Source: an uncultured Collinsella sp. (GTDB lineage: Bacteria > Actinomycetota > Coriobacteriia > Coriobacteriales > Coriobacteriaceae). From it: 64,000 bases of DNA. Shown one piece after another: positions 1 to 9,566 of this stretch. A program made the translations under genes and the position numbers. The stretch is from assembly GCA_900554645.1 (NCBI GenBank), contig USIE01000004.1, forward strand, positions 1-64,000, in the 5' to 3' direction. Below the pieces are notes generated by a model. It did not search any database and was not told the DNA's origin. It saw nothing but the letters and a program-made list of their open reading frames with translations. How positions within the stretch are numbered: the first letter of the stretch is position 1; the number at the start of each line of letters is the position of its first letter.

Positions 1-311
1 GTCATCGTCCCGGCGTTCGGCATCAGGGTAGCGCTGCGACGCGGAAATCGCGCGCCGTTGACGCGCCCCCGCAGTGCGACGTTGCCGCGCCCCGCAGTGC
101 CCGCTTCCCCCGAGAACAATTATCAGTGCAGGTAGAACCCTTGCGCAAAAGTCATGTGCTCGCAATATCGCAAAAAGTCTACTCACTTGGCTAGCGACTA
201 CACTAAACGGCTGGGCAGAACGCCCATTTCCTGCATTTTCTTGCCTGCGAACGCATCGATGCGACGCTACGCCATAATAGTTGGCGGACAATCGCGAGAG
301 AAAGCAAACAC
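1..311. other. Left-edge region without an assigned gene
   Basis: I see no convincing gene here. Open frames exist on the plus strand, but they have no ribosome binding site and their predicted peptides are rich in Pro and Arg, as expected of chance frames in GC-rich DNA. An 11-bp direct repeat CCCCGCAGTGC occurs at 67-77 and 90-100. A CATAAT box at 273-278 could be a -10 element for the helicase downstream, but no -35 element lies at the right distance. Confidence 0.4.
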
Positions 312-2993
312 ATGGCACAGACCACGACAGATATCGCCGCCAGCACCGTCTCCGGTGCCGGAGCCGCCAGTTCATTCTCGGGCGGCACGGGAACCGAAGC
401 CGAATTCGGCTCGCTCGGTGCGCTCTCCCCCACCTGGTGGGAGCCCGAGGACGGCAGCGAGCCCGAACCGTGGCTCACGCCCGACCAGGCCTTCGAGCGC
501 TTCTTTGAATGGACGAGCGACCGCGGCATTGAACTGTGGGACCACCAAGAAGAGGCCCTCATGGACCTGGCAGCCGGCGATCACGTCATTTTGGGCACAC
601 CGACCGGATCGGGCAAATCGCTCGTCGCACTGGGCATGCTCTTTATGGGCATGGCGCAGGGCAAGCGCTGCTATTACACGGCCCCCATCAAGGCCTTGGT
701 CAGCGAAAAGTTTTTCGACCTGGTGCAGGTGCTCGGCCGCGATAACGTCGGCATGATCACCGGCGACACGCATATCAACACCAAGGCACCCGTCATCTGC
801 TGCACGGCCGAGATTCTTGCCAACGACGCACTGCGCGAGGGCGAGGACGCCGATGTTGGCTGCGTCGCCATGGACGAGTTCCACTACTTTGCCGACCCCG
901 ACCGCGGCTGGGCCTGGCAGGTGCCGCTGCTCACTCTGCCCCATACGCAGTTTATGCTCATGAGCGCCACGCTCGGCGATGTCACCGCCATCGCCGCCTC
1001 ACTCGAGGAGCACACCGGCGCTGCCTGCAACCTGGTCGTCGACGCCCCGCGTCCTGTTCCGCTGAGTTACGACTATGTGACGACCTCCATCGAGGGCACG
1101 GTCGAGCTCGCCATGCGCCGCGACGAGGCCCCACTCTATATCGTGCACTTTAGCCAGGATGCCGCACTTGCGACGGCACAGTCGCTCGCCAATTTTGGCA
1201 TTGCCAGCAAGGAGCAGCGCGAGGCCATCAAGGAGGCGGCCAAGGGCACGAGCTTCTCGACGGCCTTCGGCAAAATCCTCAAGCGCTTGCTCGGATGCGG
1301 CGTCGGCGTGCACCATGCTGGCATGTTGCCGCGCTACCGCCTGCTGGTCGAGCGCTTGGCGCAGCAGGGCCTGCTACCCGTCATCTGCGGCACCGATACG
1401 CTCGGCGTCGGTATCAACGTGCCCATCCACACCGTGGTGCTCACCGCGCTCACCAAGTTCGATGGCTACAAGATGCGTCGTCTGCGCGCCCGCGAGTTCC
1501 ATCAGATTGCCGGTCGTGCCGGCCGCTCGGGCTTCGATACCGAGGGCATGGTCATCGCCGAGGCACCCGAGCACGAGATCGAGAATGCCAAGCTTATGGC
1601 CAAGGCGGGCGACGACCCCAAAAAGCTCCGCAAGATTAAAAAGAAGAAGGCCCCCGAGGGCTTTGTCACCTGGAACAAGCAAACCTTTGAGCGCCTGATC
1701 GAGACGCAGCCCGAGACACTCAAGCCGCGCCTGCGCATCACGCACTCCATGGTGATTAGCGTGGTCGAGCAGGGCGGCGATGCCCGAGCCCGCGTACACG
1801 ACCTCATCGAGACGAGTCTGCAGACCCCTGAGGAAAAGGCAAAGCTCGAGGTTCGTGCCGACGAGATCTTCGCCACGCTCATCGATTCCGGCGTCGTCGT
1901 TCGCACCGAAGTGCCGCCCGCACCCGACGCTCCGGCTGACGCCGCGCCGGACATCGACTACGCACTGACGGTCGATCTGCCCGAGGACTTCGCGCTCGAT
2001 CAGCCGCTCTCGCCGTTCTTACTTGCCGCATTGGAGCTGCTCGATCCCGAGAGCGAGACCTATACCATGGACCTGATCTCGATGGTCGAGGCAACGCTCG
2101 AGGATCCCAAGCAGGTGCTGCGCGCACAGGAGCGCGCAGCACGCGATCGCGCTATGGCCGAGATGAAAGCCGACGGCATTGAATATGAGGAGCGTCTGGA
2201 GCGCATTCAAGACGTCACGTATGAAAAGCCGCTCGAGGATTTGCTCGACGCCGCCTTTGACAAGTACTGCCAGGAAGTGCCCTGGGCCAACGACTATCAG
2301 CTCTCTCCCAAGAGCGTTCTGCGCGATATGCTCGAAAGCGCGAGCGATTTTAAGGGCTACATTCAAAAGCTCGGCATCGCCCGCTCCGAGGGCATTTTGC
2401 TGCGCTACCTGGCAGAGGCCTATCGTTCGCTCGACCGCACCGTGCCCATCGAGAAGCGCGACGAACGCCTGCGCGACATTATCTCGTGGCTGGGCTTTGT
2501 GGTGCGCTCGGTGGACTCGAGCCTGGTGGACGAGTGGGAGAACGCCGGCAACCCCGCTGCACTCGACGCCGCACCGCCGCAGGGCATCGATGAAGTCGTG
2601 GCAGACCGCCGTGGCTGCACCCTGCTGGTGCGCAACGCACTCTTCCGCCGCGTGACCCTTGCCGCCCGCGAGCACATTCGCGACCTGGGCGAACTCGACG
2701 ACGACTGGGGCATGAGCGAGATCCGCTGGCAAAAGGCCCTCGATGCCTACCATGAGCAGCATGAGGAAATTCTCACCGACGGAGACGCCCACAGTGCCGC
2801 GATGTTTTCCATCGATGAGTCCGACGAGAAGACCGCGCACGTATGGCACGTGCACCAGATCTTTGCCGACGAGGATGGCGACCACGATTTTGGCATCATG
2901 GGCGATGTCGATCTGGACGCCACGCAAGACGGCGGCGAGGTAATCTTCAAAAACTACCGCGTCGGCTTTATCGAGGACCTGCTCGAGAACTAG
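312..2993 (+). CDS. Ski2-like DEAD/DEAH-box helicase with DUF3516 C-terminal region
   Basis: This is an 893-residue ATP-dependent helicase of superfamily 2, probably acting on RNA. After a Ser/Gly-rich leader of about 40 residues comes motif I, GTPTGSGKS at residues 95-103. It is followed by a DEFHY-type Walker B motif, motif III (MSATLGD) and motif VI (QIAGRAGRSG). The second half is the long acidic and helical region described as DUF3516 in actinobacterial helicases. It stands alone on the plus strand and converges on the DUF2130 gene across a shared hairpin terminator. Family assignment is secure; the physiological substrate is unknown. Confidence 0.93.
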   Translation: MAQTTTDIAASTVSGAGAASSFSGGTGTEAEFGSLGALSPTWWEPEDGSEPEPWLTPDQAFERFFEWTSDRGIELWDHQEEALMDLAAGDHVILGTPTGSGKSLVALGMLFMGMAQGKRCYYTAPIKALVSEKFFDLVQVLGRDNVGMITGDTHINTKAPVICCTAEILANDALREGEDADVGCVAMDEFHYFADPDRGWAWQVPLLTLPHTQFMLMSATLGDVTAIAASLEEHTGAACNLVVDAPRPVPLSYDYVTTSIEGTVELAMRRDEAPLYIVHFSQDAALATAQSLANFGIASKEQREAIKEAAKGTSFSTAFGKILKRLLGCGVGVHHAGMLPRYRLLVERLAQQGLLPVICGTDTLGVGINVPIHTVVLTALTKFDGYKMRRLRAREFHQIAGRAGRSGFDTEGMVIAEAPEHEIENAKLMAKAGDDPKKLRKIKKKKAPEGFVTWNKQTFERLIETQPETLKPRLRITHSMVISVVEQGGDARARVHDLIETSLQTPEEKAKLEVRADEIFATLIDSGVVVRTEVPPAPDAPADAAPDIDYALTVDLPEDFALDQPLSPFLLAALELLDPESETYTMDLISMVEATLEDPKQVLRAQERAARDRAMAEMKADGIEYEERLERIQDVTYEKPLEDLLDAAFDKYCQEVPWANDYQLSPKSVLRDMLESASDFKGYIQKLGIARSEGILLRYLAEAYRSLDRTVPIEKRDERLRDIISWLGFVVRSVDSSLVDEWENAGNPAALDAAPPQGIDEVVADRRGCTLLVRNALFRRVTLAAREHIRDLGELDDDWGMSEIRWQKALDAYHEQHEEILTDGDAHSAAMFSIDESDEKTAHVWHVHQIFADEDGDHDFGIMGDVDLDATQDGGEVIFKNYRVGFIEDLLEN

Positions 2994-3017
2994 CCAAACA
3001 TACTGGAACGGAATAAA

Positions 3018-3055
3018 ACGGGGCCGTTGGCACTATCGCCAGCGGCCCCGTTTTT
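3018..3055. terminator. Bidirectional intrinsic terminator
   Basis: A GC-rich stem, ACGGGGCCG with its complement CGGCCCCGT, is flanked by AAAA on the left and TTTTT on the right. It can therefore terminate both the helicase (plus) and the DUF2130 gene (minus), which meet here tail to tail. Confidence 0.9.
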
Positions 3056-3072
3056 GCACTATCCGCTATGCC

Positions 3073-4830
3073 TTACTCGGCATCCTCGACCTCATACGAA
3101 TCCGCCTCGGCTGGCTCATCGTTTGTCTCTGCCGCAGCCCCGCGTGCCTCGTCAAACGCCGCCTTCATGGTCTTGTTGCCCCACGTGAGCTTGCGAATGG
3201 TAAGATCGTCGGCTTTCTTGTTGGCAAGGCGCAGATTGTTCTCGGAGGACAGCAACGCCTCCTTGGTTTTCTGCAGATGGCTAATCGTCTTGTCGATCTC
3301 ATCGATTGCCGTTTGGAACTTGCGGCTCGCGATCTCGTAGTTGCGGCCGAAATCGTTCTTGAACTTCTCCATCTTGGCTTCGAAGTTCGTGACATCGATA
3401 TTCTGCTGCTTGTACTCCGCCAGCTCCTGCTTATAGCGAAGCGAACCCATGGCGGCATTGCGCAGCAGCGTAATGATGGGAATGAAGAACTGCGGGCGGA
3501 TCACATACATCTTCTCGTAGCGATAGCTCACGTCCACGATTCCCGCGTTGTAAAGCTCGCTCTCGGGCTCGAGCAGCGTGCAGAGCACCGCGTACTCACA
3601 GCCTTTCTGGCGACGATCGTGATCGAGTTTCTTAAAGAAGTCCTCGTTTTTATGCTTGGTCGCGGTCTCGTCGTTCTCGTTTTTCATCTCGAACATAATC
3701 GAAATGACCTCGTTGCCGCTCGCGTCGCACTCACGGAAAATGAAGTCTCCCTTGGTGCCCTCGGATGCATCGTTATCTTTCTCGAAGTACGCATTGGGAA
3801 ACGCCGTCATGCGCAGACGGTTAAACTCGGTCTCGCAGTGCTGCTCGAGCGACTCGCCCACCATCTTGGTGGACAGGCGAACCTTCATGTCCTTAAGGCG
3901 CTCAATCTCTTCATCCTTGTAGCGAATCAGGTCATCGCTCGCGCGCTTGGCCTGCGCAAGCTCGAGCTCGTGTGCCGCCTTGGCTTGCTCCTCGCGAGAA
4001 TCGCGCACCGCCAGCTCGCTCGTCAGTTTGGCACGTGCCTCATCGCGCTCTCGCTCCGCCGCGGCGACCGCCTCTGACAGGTTCATTTTTGCCATCAGTT
4101 CCTGCTCGCGCAGCTGGGCACGCAGGCCCTCGGCCTCTTGCTCGGACTGAGCCTTTGCGGCGGAAAACCTCTCTTGCGCCTTCGCGCGATAGTCAGTAAG
4201 CGCGCGCTCGGCCTCGCTGCGAGCGGCATCGAGCTCACGCTGCGACTCTGCCGCGGCGGCGGCAAGCGCCATCTCCTGGGCCTTGTCCGCCGCGGCGATC
4301 CTGGCCTGCAGCTCGGCAATCTGAGCGTCGCGCGCGGACAGGTCGTTTTGAGCAGCATTGCGTGCCGCCGCCTCGGCAAGCCTGGCTTCATCATCTTTGC
4401 GCTCCAACTGCGCACGTAAATTGTCGATCTCGCGCTGAAGCTCGGCATTCTCCTTTTGAGCATCGGAACGGGCCTCAACCGCCGCGCGCTGACTTGCACT
4501 CTCGCGCTCTGCGGCAGCGCCTTCGAGCTTGGCGCGCAGCTCGGCAAGCTCAGCGTCGCGCTTGGCAACCTCTTGTGCCAGCTGCTGAGCTGCAGCGTTC
4601 TTCTGCTCGACAAGCTGAGCGTCGCGCTGAGACTCTGCCTTTTGCAAAGCAGCCGTCGAGCGCGAGCGCTCAAGCTCCAGTGCCTGCTCGCCCTCGCGCT
4701 GGACCGCCTTCACGCGCTCATCCAGGTCGCGCGAGAACTCGGCATCGCGCACCTGCTTGACGATATCCGCATAACCGGACGCATCGACCTTAAAAACTTC
4801 GCCGCAATGCGGGCACTTGATCTCGTTCAT
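3073..4830 (-). CDS. DUF2130 coiled-coil protein
   Basis: This 585-residue protein begins with a CPHCG zinc-ribbon-like knuckle (residues 5-9). About 300 residues of Ala/Glu/Arg-rich coiled coil follow (roughly 40-340), then a globular C-terminal region that matches the DUF2130 family ([12 protein letters not shown] onward, with KGDFIFRE and FEMKNEN). Some authors link this end to nuclease-like folds; that is family knowledge, not something shown here. The start ATG has GGAGCTGCC just upstream. It appears monocistronic. Confidence 0.9.
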   Translation of the reverse strand: MNEIKCPHCGEVFKVDASGYADIVKQVRDAEFSRDLDERVKAVQREGEQALELERSRSTAALQKAESQRDAQLVEQKNAAAQQLAQEVAKRDAELAELRAKLEGAAAERESASQRAAVEARSDAQKENAELQREIDNLRAQLERKDDEARLAEAAARNAAQNDLSARDAQIAELQARIAAADKAQEMALAAAAAESQRELDAARSEAERALTDYRAKAQERFSAAKAQSEQEAEGLRAQLREQELMAKMNLSEAVAAAERERDEARAKLTSELAVRDSREEQAKAAHELELAQAKRASDDLIRYKDEEIERLKDMKVRLSTKMVGESLEQHCETEFNRLRMTAFPNAYFEKDNDASEGTKGDFIFRECDASGNEVISIMFEMKNENDETATKHKNEDFFKKLDHDRRQKGCEYAVLCTLLEPESELYNAGIVDVSYRYEKMYVIRPQFFIPIITLLRNAAMGSLRYKQELAEYKQQNIDVTNFEAKMEKFKNDFGRNYEIASRKFQTAIDEIDKTISHLQKTKEALLSSENNLRLANKKADDLTIRKLTWGNKTMKAAFDEARGAAAETNDEPAEADSYEVEDAE

Positions 4831-4928
4831 GGCAGCTCCTCGATGGACGCAAATTTCAACCGCCTACACTCTACCGCGCCGCACGGACAAAAAAGACGCC
4901 GCCGCCATAATGGCAACGGCGCCAGAAC

Positions 4929-4959
4929 CACCACAAAGGCGACTGTCCCCTTTGTGGTG
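4929..4959. repeat. Dispersed palindrome, CACCACAAAGG arms
   Basis: Arms CACCACAAAGG and CCTTTGTGGTG enclose a loop containing CTGTCCC. This is one of at least eight palindromes in the window that share the CTGTCCC core while the arm sequences differ. It lies between the start of the DUF2130 gene and the end of the chbG-like gene. Confidence 0.8.
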
Positions 4960-4969
4960 ACTTGGGTCC

Positions 4970-5734
4970 TTACAGGTCGCGGTAGTCAATCAGGCGAAGA
5001 TCAGGTTGAGACTCAAGCCAAGTGCGAAGCTCGGGGTCGATCAGCGCATCGACTTCCTTGGTGCGGTCGGTCGTGAGCGAGCTGTTCTCCAGGATAAAAC
5101 GATCGAGATAGCCCGGATGGCACACAAAGACGACCGTCTCGCCGTCCACCATCTCGCGAACCGTCTGCATGATTGCCTCTTTGGGCTCGTAGCCCGGCTC
5201 CATCGAGCGCATCACCATGCGCAGATCAGTATCTCCGCAATGCACCACAGCCGCGGGGTCGAAGCTCGCCTTTTGCTCCTTAAGGCCCAGCTCCTGAGCA
5301 ACCGCCGAGATCGCTCGGTTAAGGTTTTTGCTCATGACGGCATGGGCCTCAAAGTAATCGGGCTCGCGGCCCACGATCTCGACAAAGCGGTCATGCTGCG
5401 CGCGGATCTCGATGCAGGCCTCGTCGAAGTCTATCAACTCCTCGCCGCGCTTAAAATGATCGCGGAAGGTACGGCTGCTATGGAACTCGCCGTTCTCGTT
5501 GAGCATGCTCGGAATGAGCGCCGGGTCGGCACACGGCTTGCCCAGGCACACGTTGGTATGCTGACCCACCGCAATGCCGACATCCGCCACGAGCGACCAG
5601 CCACGCTCGGCCTCGGGCATATTGGGCATAAGTCCCGCCGAGCGCACCAGGCCCTCATTGATACTGCGGGCAATCCCCAGGTTAACGGCATACGAATAAC
5701 CGATATCGTCGGCACGAATGAGCAATTGCTTCAT
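4970..5734 (-). CDS. ChbG/YdjC-family carbohydrate deacetylase
   Basis: The family removes the acetyl group from N-acetylated di- or oligosaccharides so that a glycosidase can act. The 254-residue protein opens with the metal-binding ADDIG motif, and later has GQHTN and a FEAHAVMS histidine at the expected places. I start it at the ATG preceded by GGGGG at a 5-base spacing, not at the ATG four codons upstream, which has no site. It is the third gene of licT - EIIBC - chbG, which suggests that the imported sugar is acetylated, perhaps a chitobiose-like or N-acetylated glycan. That substrate is inference. Confidence 0.85.
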   Translation of the reverse strand: MKQLLIRADDIGYSYAVNLGIARSINEGLVRSAGLMPNMPEAERGWSLVADVGIAVGQHTNVCLGKPCADPALIPSMLNENGEFHSSRTFRDHFKRGEELIDFDEACIEIRAQHDRFVEIVGREPDYFEAHAVMSKNLNRAISAVAQELGLKEQKASFDPAAVVHCGDTDLRMVMRSMEPGYEPKEAIMQTVREMVDGETVVFVCHPGYLDRFILENSSLTTDRTKEVDALIDPELRTWLESQPDLRLIDYRDL

Positions 5735-5755
5735 ATTGACCCCCATCTACGGAAA

Positions 5756-5784
5756 GGGACACTTGAAGCGCAGCCAAGTGCCCC
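5756..5784 (-). terminator. Hairpin between EIIBC and the deacetylase gene
   Basis: CACTTG and CAAGTG, extended by GGG and CCC, form a stem in the short gap. On the minus strand it is followed only by a CCCTTT stretch, so it may act as a partial terminator or an mRNA-stabilising hairpin rather than a full stop. Confidence 0.45.
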
Positions 5785-5811
5785 AGATAATTGTCCTACC
5801 GAACGGATGCT

Positions 5812-7260
5812 TTAGGCTTTGGCGGCAGCAGCGTCTTCGTCGAGCTGCTCCTTGGTAAAGCCAAAGAAGTAGGCGATGGCAGCGGCGGCAACAAATGCAG
5901 TGCCCGATGCAACGCAGCCCCATACGAGATTAGCAGTTCCGCCTGCAACATAACCTGTAATACCAAGGATATTAGTTGCGCCCAAAACATACGTGGTCAC
6001 ATTAGTGAGAGCCGCGATCAGGCCGCCGATAGCGCCGCCCGCGACCATGGCACCCAGGCAGCGAGTATACTTAAAGCCGCAGCCATACAGCGCGGGCTCC
6101 GTCACGCCACCGACAATGCCGGAGAGCGAGAAACCAAGCATAGCGCCCTTTTCGTCGACCTCCTTAAGGCGCAGGAAGGCACCGAAGGCCATGCCCCACG
6201 TGGCGAACTGAGCGATAGCACCCGCGACCATAACGCAGGAGTCAGACCCTGAGGTGAGCACCTGCACAATGCCGAGGGCAATCAGAACCTGGTGCATACC
6301 GGTCATAACCAGGAACTCCCAAAGCGCGGCAATGGCGACGAGGGAGAGGATCGTGACGATGCCGCCAGCGTTTCCGAGGCCGAACATAAAGTTGCCGACC
6401 AGGTCGCCCAGAATGGAACCAATCGGAGCTAGGGCGCACAGGGAAACGGGGGTCATCACAGCCATGGTGCACACGGGCACAAACACCGTGGAGAGCATGT
6501 CGGGGATGATCTTCTTCATGAACTTCTCGACGACCATCAGCACCGGCATAGACAGCAGCATGGGGAGCACGGTCGCAGAATAGTTGTTCAGCTGAGCCGG
6601 GAGCACGCCGTAAACCATCGTGGTCGTAGCACCAGAATCCGCAGCGGCGTTGACCAACGTCATGAACTCGGGGGCAATGAGCACGCCGCCGAGCATCATG
6701 CCGAGCGGCTGGCTGCAGCCGAGCTGCTTTGCGGCAGCCCAACCCAGATAGACAGGAAGGAAATAATAGCCGGCGTTGTAAATCCAGTTGTAGAAGAAGT
6801 TGTAGATGTCAGAATCGGCAGACCAGACACCGAGCATGCCGTCGCCGCAAAGTACGGCAAGTGTGCGGAACATGGCGGCGCCCATGATAATGGGGATCGT
6901 CATGCACATTGTCTTGGACAGGTAGTTAAGGGCCTTCTTGCCCGCAGTCTTGACCGTCAGTGGCTCCTTGGTGCCGTCATCGAGGTTCTCGTCAATGGAG
7001 CCTTCGCCCTTGACGCCCAGCGCAATGGCGGCGTCATAGACCTTCGGCACGTTCTGGCCAATGATGACCTGATACTGGCCGCCAGACCACTGTGCGCCCA
7101 GCACACCCTTGATCTTCTTAACTTCATTATCATTGGGAATGGACTGATCTTTGAGGTTCAGACGCAAGCGGGTCATGCAGTGCGTCGCGTTCGTCACATT
7201 GGAGGCGCCGCCGACGGCAGCGAGCACGTCCTCGGCAATCTTCTTGTTATCGACAGTCAT
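5812..7260 (-). CDS. PTS system EIIBC component, glucose/beta-glucoside superfamily
   Basis: This membrane permease imports and phosphorylates a sugar. The N-terminal EIIB domain (about residues 5-85) carries the phosphorylated cysteine in the NATHCMTRLRL motif. The EIIC domain (about 105-475) has around ten membrane segments and the conserved GVTEPALYG loop. No EIIA domain is attached, so a shared EIIA must act in trans. The start is the ATG behind AGAAGGG, seven codons inside the longest frame. The RAT/terminator switch upstream and the licT gene before it indicate induction by antitermination. Sugar specificity cannot be read from the sequence; a beta-glucoside or acetylated disaccharide is plausible. 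Confidence 0.9.
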   Translation of the reverse strand: MTVDNKKIAEDVLAAVGGASNVTNATHCMTRLRLNLKDQSIPNDNEVKKIKGVLGAQWSGGQYQVIIGQNVPKVYDAAIALGVKGEGSIDENLDDGTKEPLTVKTAGKKALNYLSKTMCMTIPIIMGAAMFRTLAVLCGDGMLGVWSADSDIYNFFYNWIYNAGYYFLPVYLGWAAAKQLGCSQPLGMMLGGVLIAPEFMTLVNAAADSGATTTMVYGVLPAQLNNYSATVLPMLLSMPVLMVVEKFMKKIIPDMLSTVFVPVCTMAVMTPVSLCALAPIGSILGDLVGNFMFGLGNAGGIVTILSLVAIAALWEFLVMTGMHQVLIALGIVQVLTSGSDSCVMVAGAIAQFATWGMAFGAFLRLKEVDEKGAMLGFSLSGIVGGVTEPALYGCGFKYTRCLGAMVAGGAIGGLIAALTNVTTYVLGATNILGITGYVAGGTANLVWGCVASGTAFVAAAAIAYFFGFTKEQLDEDAAAAKA

Positions 7261-7398
7261 GTCGAATCCCTTCTCTTCCAACTAAAGGCCGTGGGACTTC
7301 ACGGCACCAAGACGCACGATTCCGCTCGCGCCTGCGCAGCGCGCGATACCAGTTGGCAAGAGATTGATTTGCATGTGATTCCCGGGTGGATCGACATG

Positions 7399-7460
7399 AA
7401 AAAAGCCCCGCGCACAACCGACAGAGACCCAATTATGGTCTCGGCAGAATCGGTAGTGCC
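7399..7460 (-). terminator. Regulated terminator upstream of EIIBC
   Basis: On the minus strand GCACTACCGA pairs with TCGGTTGTGC, with an inner stem GAGACC/GGTCTC. GCGGGGC and TTTTTT follow. The left arm of the stem reuses the 3' half of the RAT sequence, so RAT folding and terminator folding exclude each other. Confidence 0.8.
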
Positions 7461-7488
7461 TCTCGGAGCTGCGCCGTGAGTAACACCC
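7451..7488 (-). promoter_or_regulatory. Ribonucleic antiterminator (RAT) for LicT/BglG-type protein
   Basis: The minus strand reads GGGTGTTACTC, a variable centre, then GAGAGGCACTACC. This resembles the known RAT pattern GG(A/G)TGTTACT...AGGCA. It overlaps the terminator just downstream and lies between licT and the EIIBC gene. Binding of the antiterminator should stabilise the RAT and let transcription enter the permease gene. Confidence 0.75.
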
Positions 7489-7600
7489 AACACACGGCGA
7501 GTATATGCGGCAGATGCGTTCGTTGCGGCTCAGATTACCGACGAACGGTAGCAAACGACCCGCGAACGGTCGCCATGACGGAAAGGAAATACCAGAGAGC

Positions 7601-8437
7601 CTATTTATCCGAGTGGACAGAAGCCACGCGATTCACATGCATGATCAGATAGACGAGCTCCTCTTGGGCCAATGGCTCGCCAAAGGTCTCTTGAATCAGA
7701 TCGTCGACACGGTGAGCGCAACGCGATGCCGCCGGATACTGCTCCACGAGCACGTCGTAAAGACCGGAGTTCTCGGTATCGATCGGCTCTTTCTTTGCCA
7801 CGCGGTCGAGCAGATAGCGCACATGAGTGGCAAAGCGGGCAAAGGCGAACGACGAGCGATCGACCGTCACACCCAACTCTTCTTGAATAATCGCGACCGT
7901 CATATCGAGCAGTCGCTCCTCGTGCTGCTCGGCAAGCACGCGCCGCTCGCTCGGCTTAACCGATGCGTTGACAATCGACATGGCAATGCCCGCGGCCTCG
8001 CTTCGGGGCATACGCACACGGAAGCTTTTCTGGATGCCGCGAACAGCCAGCTCGCCCAAGCGGTATTCGATGGGATGCAGCTGCTCCAGATCGCGCTCGA
8101 GCGGCAACGACACCACCATGTGTTCGCGGGCGCGCTTAATGGCAAACTGGATATGGTCCGCCAGTGTAATGGGGAGGTTAGGGCTCAATTCGTACGAAAG
8201 CTGTCCGGTTGCGATATCAGCCAGCTGAGCAGAAAACTCCAGCACCTCGGGGTCGACCTCATCGATAAACGCCAGGTACTTTGAATCAATGCCGTAAAAG
8301 GTACGCGTGATGACATCCAGGTCGACCTCATGCGGCATATCGCCAAAGCCGATACCGCGACCCAGCGCGATAAGCTGACGCCCCGCGCCGTCTTCGCAGA
8401 TGGCAGCGTTATGGTTAATGCGCTGGATAGCCCTCAT
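7601..8437 (-). CDS. licT: BglG/LicT-family PRD transcriptional antiterminator
   Basis: This is a 278-residue RNA-binding antiterminator. Residues 1-55 are the CAT RNA-binding domain (start MRAIQRINHNAAIC). Two PRD domains follow at about 62-165 and 170-275, with conserved histidines in LHPIEYRLGE, FATHVRYLL and LIMHVNRVA that PTS proteins phosphorylate in this family. I start at the ATG that begins the CAT domain and has GGAG upstream. It is the first gene of the licT - EIIBC - chbG operon, and its target RAT lies directly downstream. The symbol is by family; bglG-type names would be equally valid. Confidence 0.9.
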   Translation of the reverse strand: MRAIQRINHNAAICEDGAGRQLIALGRGIGFGDMPHEVDLDVITRTFYGIDSKYLAFIDEVDPEVLEFSAQLADIATGQLSYELSPNLPITLADHIQFAIKRAREHMVVSLPLERDLEQLHPIEYRLGELAVRGIQKSFRVRMPRSEAAGIAMSIVNASVKPSERRVLAEQHEERLLDMTVAIIQEELGVTVDRSSFAFARFATHVRYLLDRVAKKEPIDTENSGLYDVLVEQYPAASRCAHRVDDLIQETFGEPLAQEELVYLIMHVNRVASVHSDK

Positions 8438-8457
8438 GGATTCATCGCTCCTACTGA

Positions 8458-8490
8458 AACGCGCCGCACAGACCATCCGCGCGGCGCGTT
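8458..8490 (-). terminator. Hairpin terminator after the phosphoesterase gene
   Basis: AACGCGCCGC pairs with GCGGCGCGTT across an 11-13 base loop, with a short GTTTC tail on the minus strand. It separates the phosphoesterase gene from licT. Confidence 0.6.
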
Positions 8491-8510
8491 CATTCTACCT
8501 GCACTTACAG

Positions 8511-9056
8511 CTACAGTCCAAAGAAGCCTAGGATCTGGTCGCGGCTAACGGGCTTGTAGTTGTTGGCATCGAGGCCAACGTCGTAGCGCAGGACCGGGCG
8601 CTCGCGATTGCGGTTGCGCGCGTTGGTGCGGTCTCCCCTGCTGTGGATATGCCCGTGCAACATGATGGCGCCACGCGCCTTGCCGTTCCAGCTGAGCATG
8701 GGGTAATGGCTCATTACCAGGCGATGGCCCTTCGCGTAACCGGGGGCGACCTCCAGATAATCGCGCACCTCATCCCAAATGTGCGGCGCGTCTGGATCTT
8801 CCCAGTCGCCGTCATGGTTACCGCGGATGAGCGTTACGTTCTGACATTCGATGCGCTCGCGCAGGCGCACCGCCTCCGCCAGGGACAAACGATAGGTAAA
8901 GTCTCCCAAGATATAGAGGCGGTCGTCCACAGCCACGCACTCATTGATGGCATCGATGACCTTGCGGTTCATCTCCTCGACCGAATCAAACGGTCGATCC
9001 ATGTCGTGCAAGATATTCGTATCGCCCAGGTGCAGGTCGGCGGTAAACCACATCAT
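8511..9056 (-). CDS. Calcineurin-like metallophosphoesterase
   Basis: This 181-residue protein has the family metal ligands in order: DLHLGD, GDFTYR, RGNHDGD, SHYP and HGHIHSRGD. The length suits a small, single-domain phosphoesterase of the kind often annotated as a phosphohydrolase of unknown substrate. The start is the first ATG of the ATG-ATG pair, with GAGG nine bases upstream; the ATG five codons earlier has no site. It appears to be expressed alone. Confidence 0.88.
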   Translation of the reverse strand: MMWFTADLHLGDTNILHDMDRPFDSVEEMNRKVIDAINECVAVDDRLYILGDFTYRLSLAEAVRLRERIECQNVTLIRGNHDGDWEDPDAPHIWDEVRDYLEVAPGYAKGHRLVMSHYPMLSWNGKARGAIMLHGHIHSRGDRTNARNRNRERPVLRYDVGLDANNYKPVSRDQILGFFGL

Positions 9057-9122
9057 CGTCTCTGTCCTCATTTCGCAACGCGTATAAGACCTGTTTAGTA
9101 TACAGACGCGGCGATGAGACAG

Positions 9123-9302
9123 TCACCCAAAGAGCCCGCCGAACAGACCTCGGCGACGCTTGTCCTTTTTATTCGAACCTTTACCCCGGGCGTTCCTATC
9201 CTTTTGCTTTTTGCGGTCCTGCTCCAACTCATCGTCATCGAGCAGCAAATCCCACTCAAACGGATCGTCTACCAGATCGAACAGGTCATCGTCATCAAAC
9301 AT
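9123..9302 (-). CDS. Small charged protein, acidic N-terminus and basic C-terminus
   Basis: I do not recognise this 59-residue protein. It starts MFDDDDLFDLVDD, behind GGAGG at a 5-base spacing, which strongly supports it as a real gene. The first half is rich in Asp and Glu with hydrophobic spacing. The second half is a run of Lys and Arg, and the end is GLFGGLFG. It lies just upstream of the phosphoesterase on the same strand, but the gap of about 65 bases leaves co-transcription uncertain. Confidence 0.65.
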   Translation of the reverse strand: MFDDDDLFDLVDDPFEWDLLLDDDELEQDRKKQKDRNARGKGSNKKDKRRRGLFGGLFG

Positions 9303-9506
9303 GACCGCCTCCATCACCGATTAGCGAGTATCCACCACATAGTTGAGAAGTCTACGGGTTCGTGCGGACACAAATTCACCCCGTCCGTGTCTTTCAATCG
9401 CTTGCCGCAACGCTTGCGCGACGGGACGCTTGCAGATAAGATAGGAACACGGATGGCACCCGTGGCAGCGGGTCTTGCCAACTCCGATACACGTTTTCAT
9501 CGTGAG

Positions 9507-9542
9507 AAGTGGCCGTCTTCGCTTACGCGGGGACGGCCACTT
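9507..9542. repeat. Inverted repeat downstream of the aldehyde dehydrogenase gene
   Basis: AAGTGGCCGTC pairs with GACGGCCACTT. A T-rich tail (TTTGTTT) is present on the plus strand only, so for the minus-strand gene it is a hairpin without a clear U-tract. The rest of the gap (9303-9506) holds a short hairpin around 9455-9480 and no gene that I can support. Confidence 0.6.
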
Positions 9543-9566
9543 TGTTTATCCCTATGTCATCTGATT

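Noticed and set aside
2019-2927. Long open frame (302 codons) on the minus strand inside the helicase gene
   Set aside because: It is fully antisense to a recognised gene, has no ribosome binding site, and its peptide has no family features. GC-rich codon bias opens such frames.
9318-9500. Possible structured RNA between the small charged protein gene and the aldehyde dehydrogenase
   Set aside because: Short GC hairpins are present, but no promoter, terminator pairing or known RNA signature could be linked to them.
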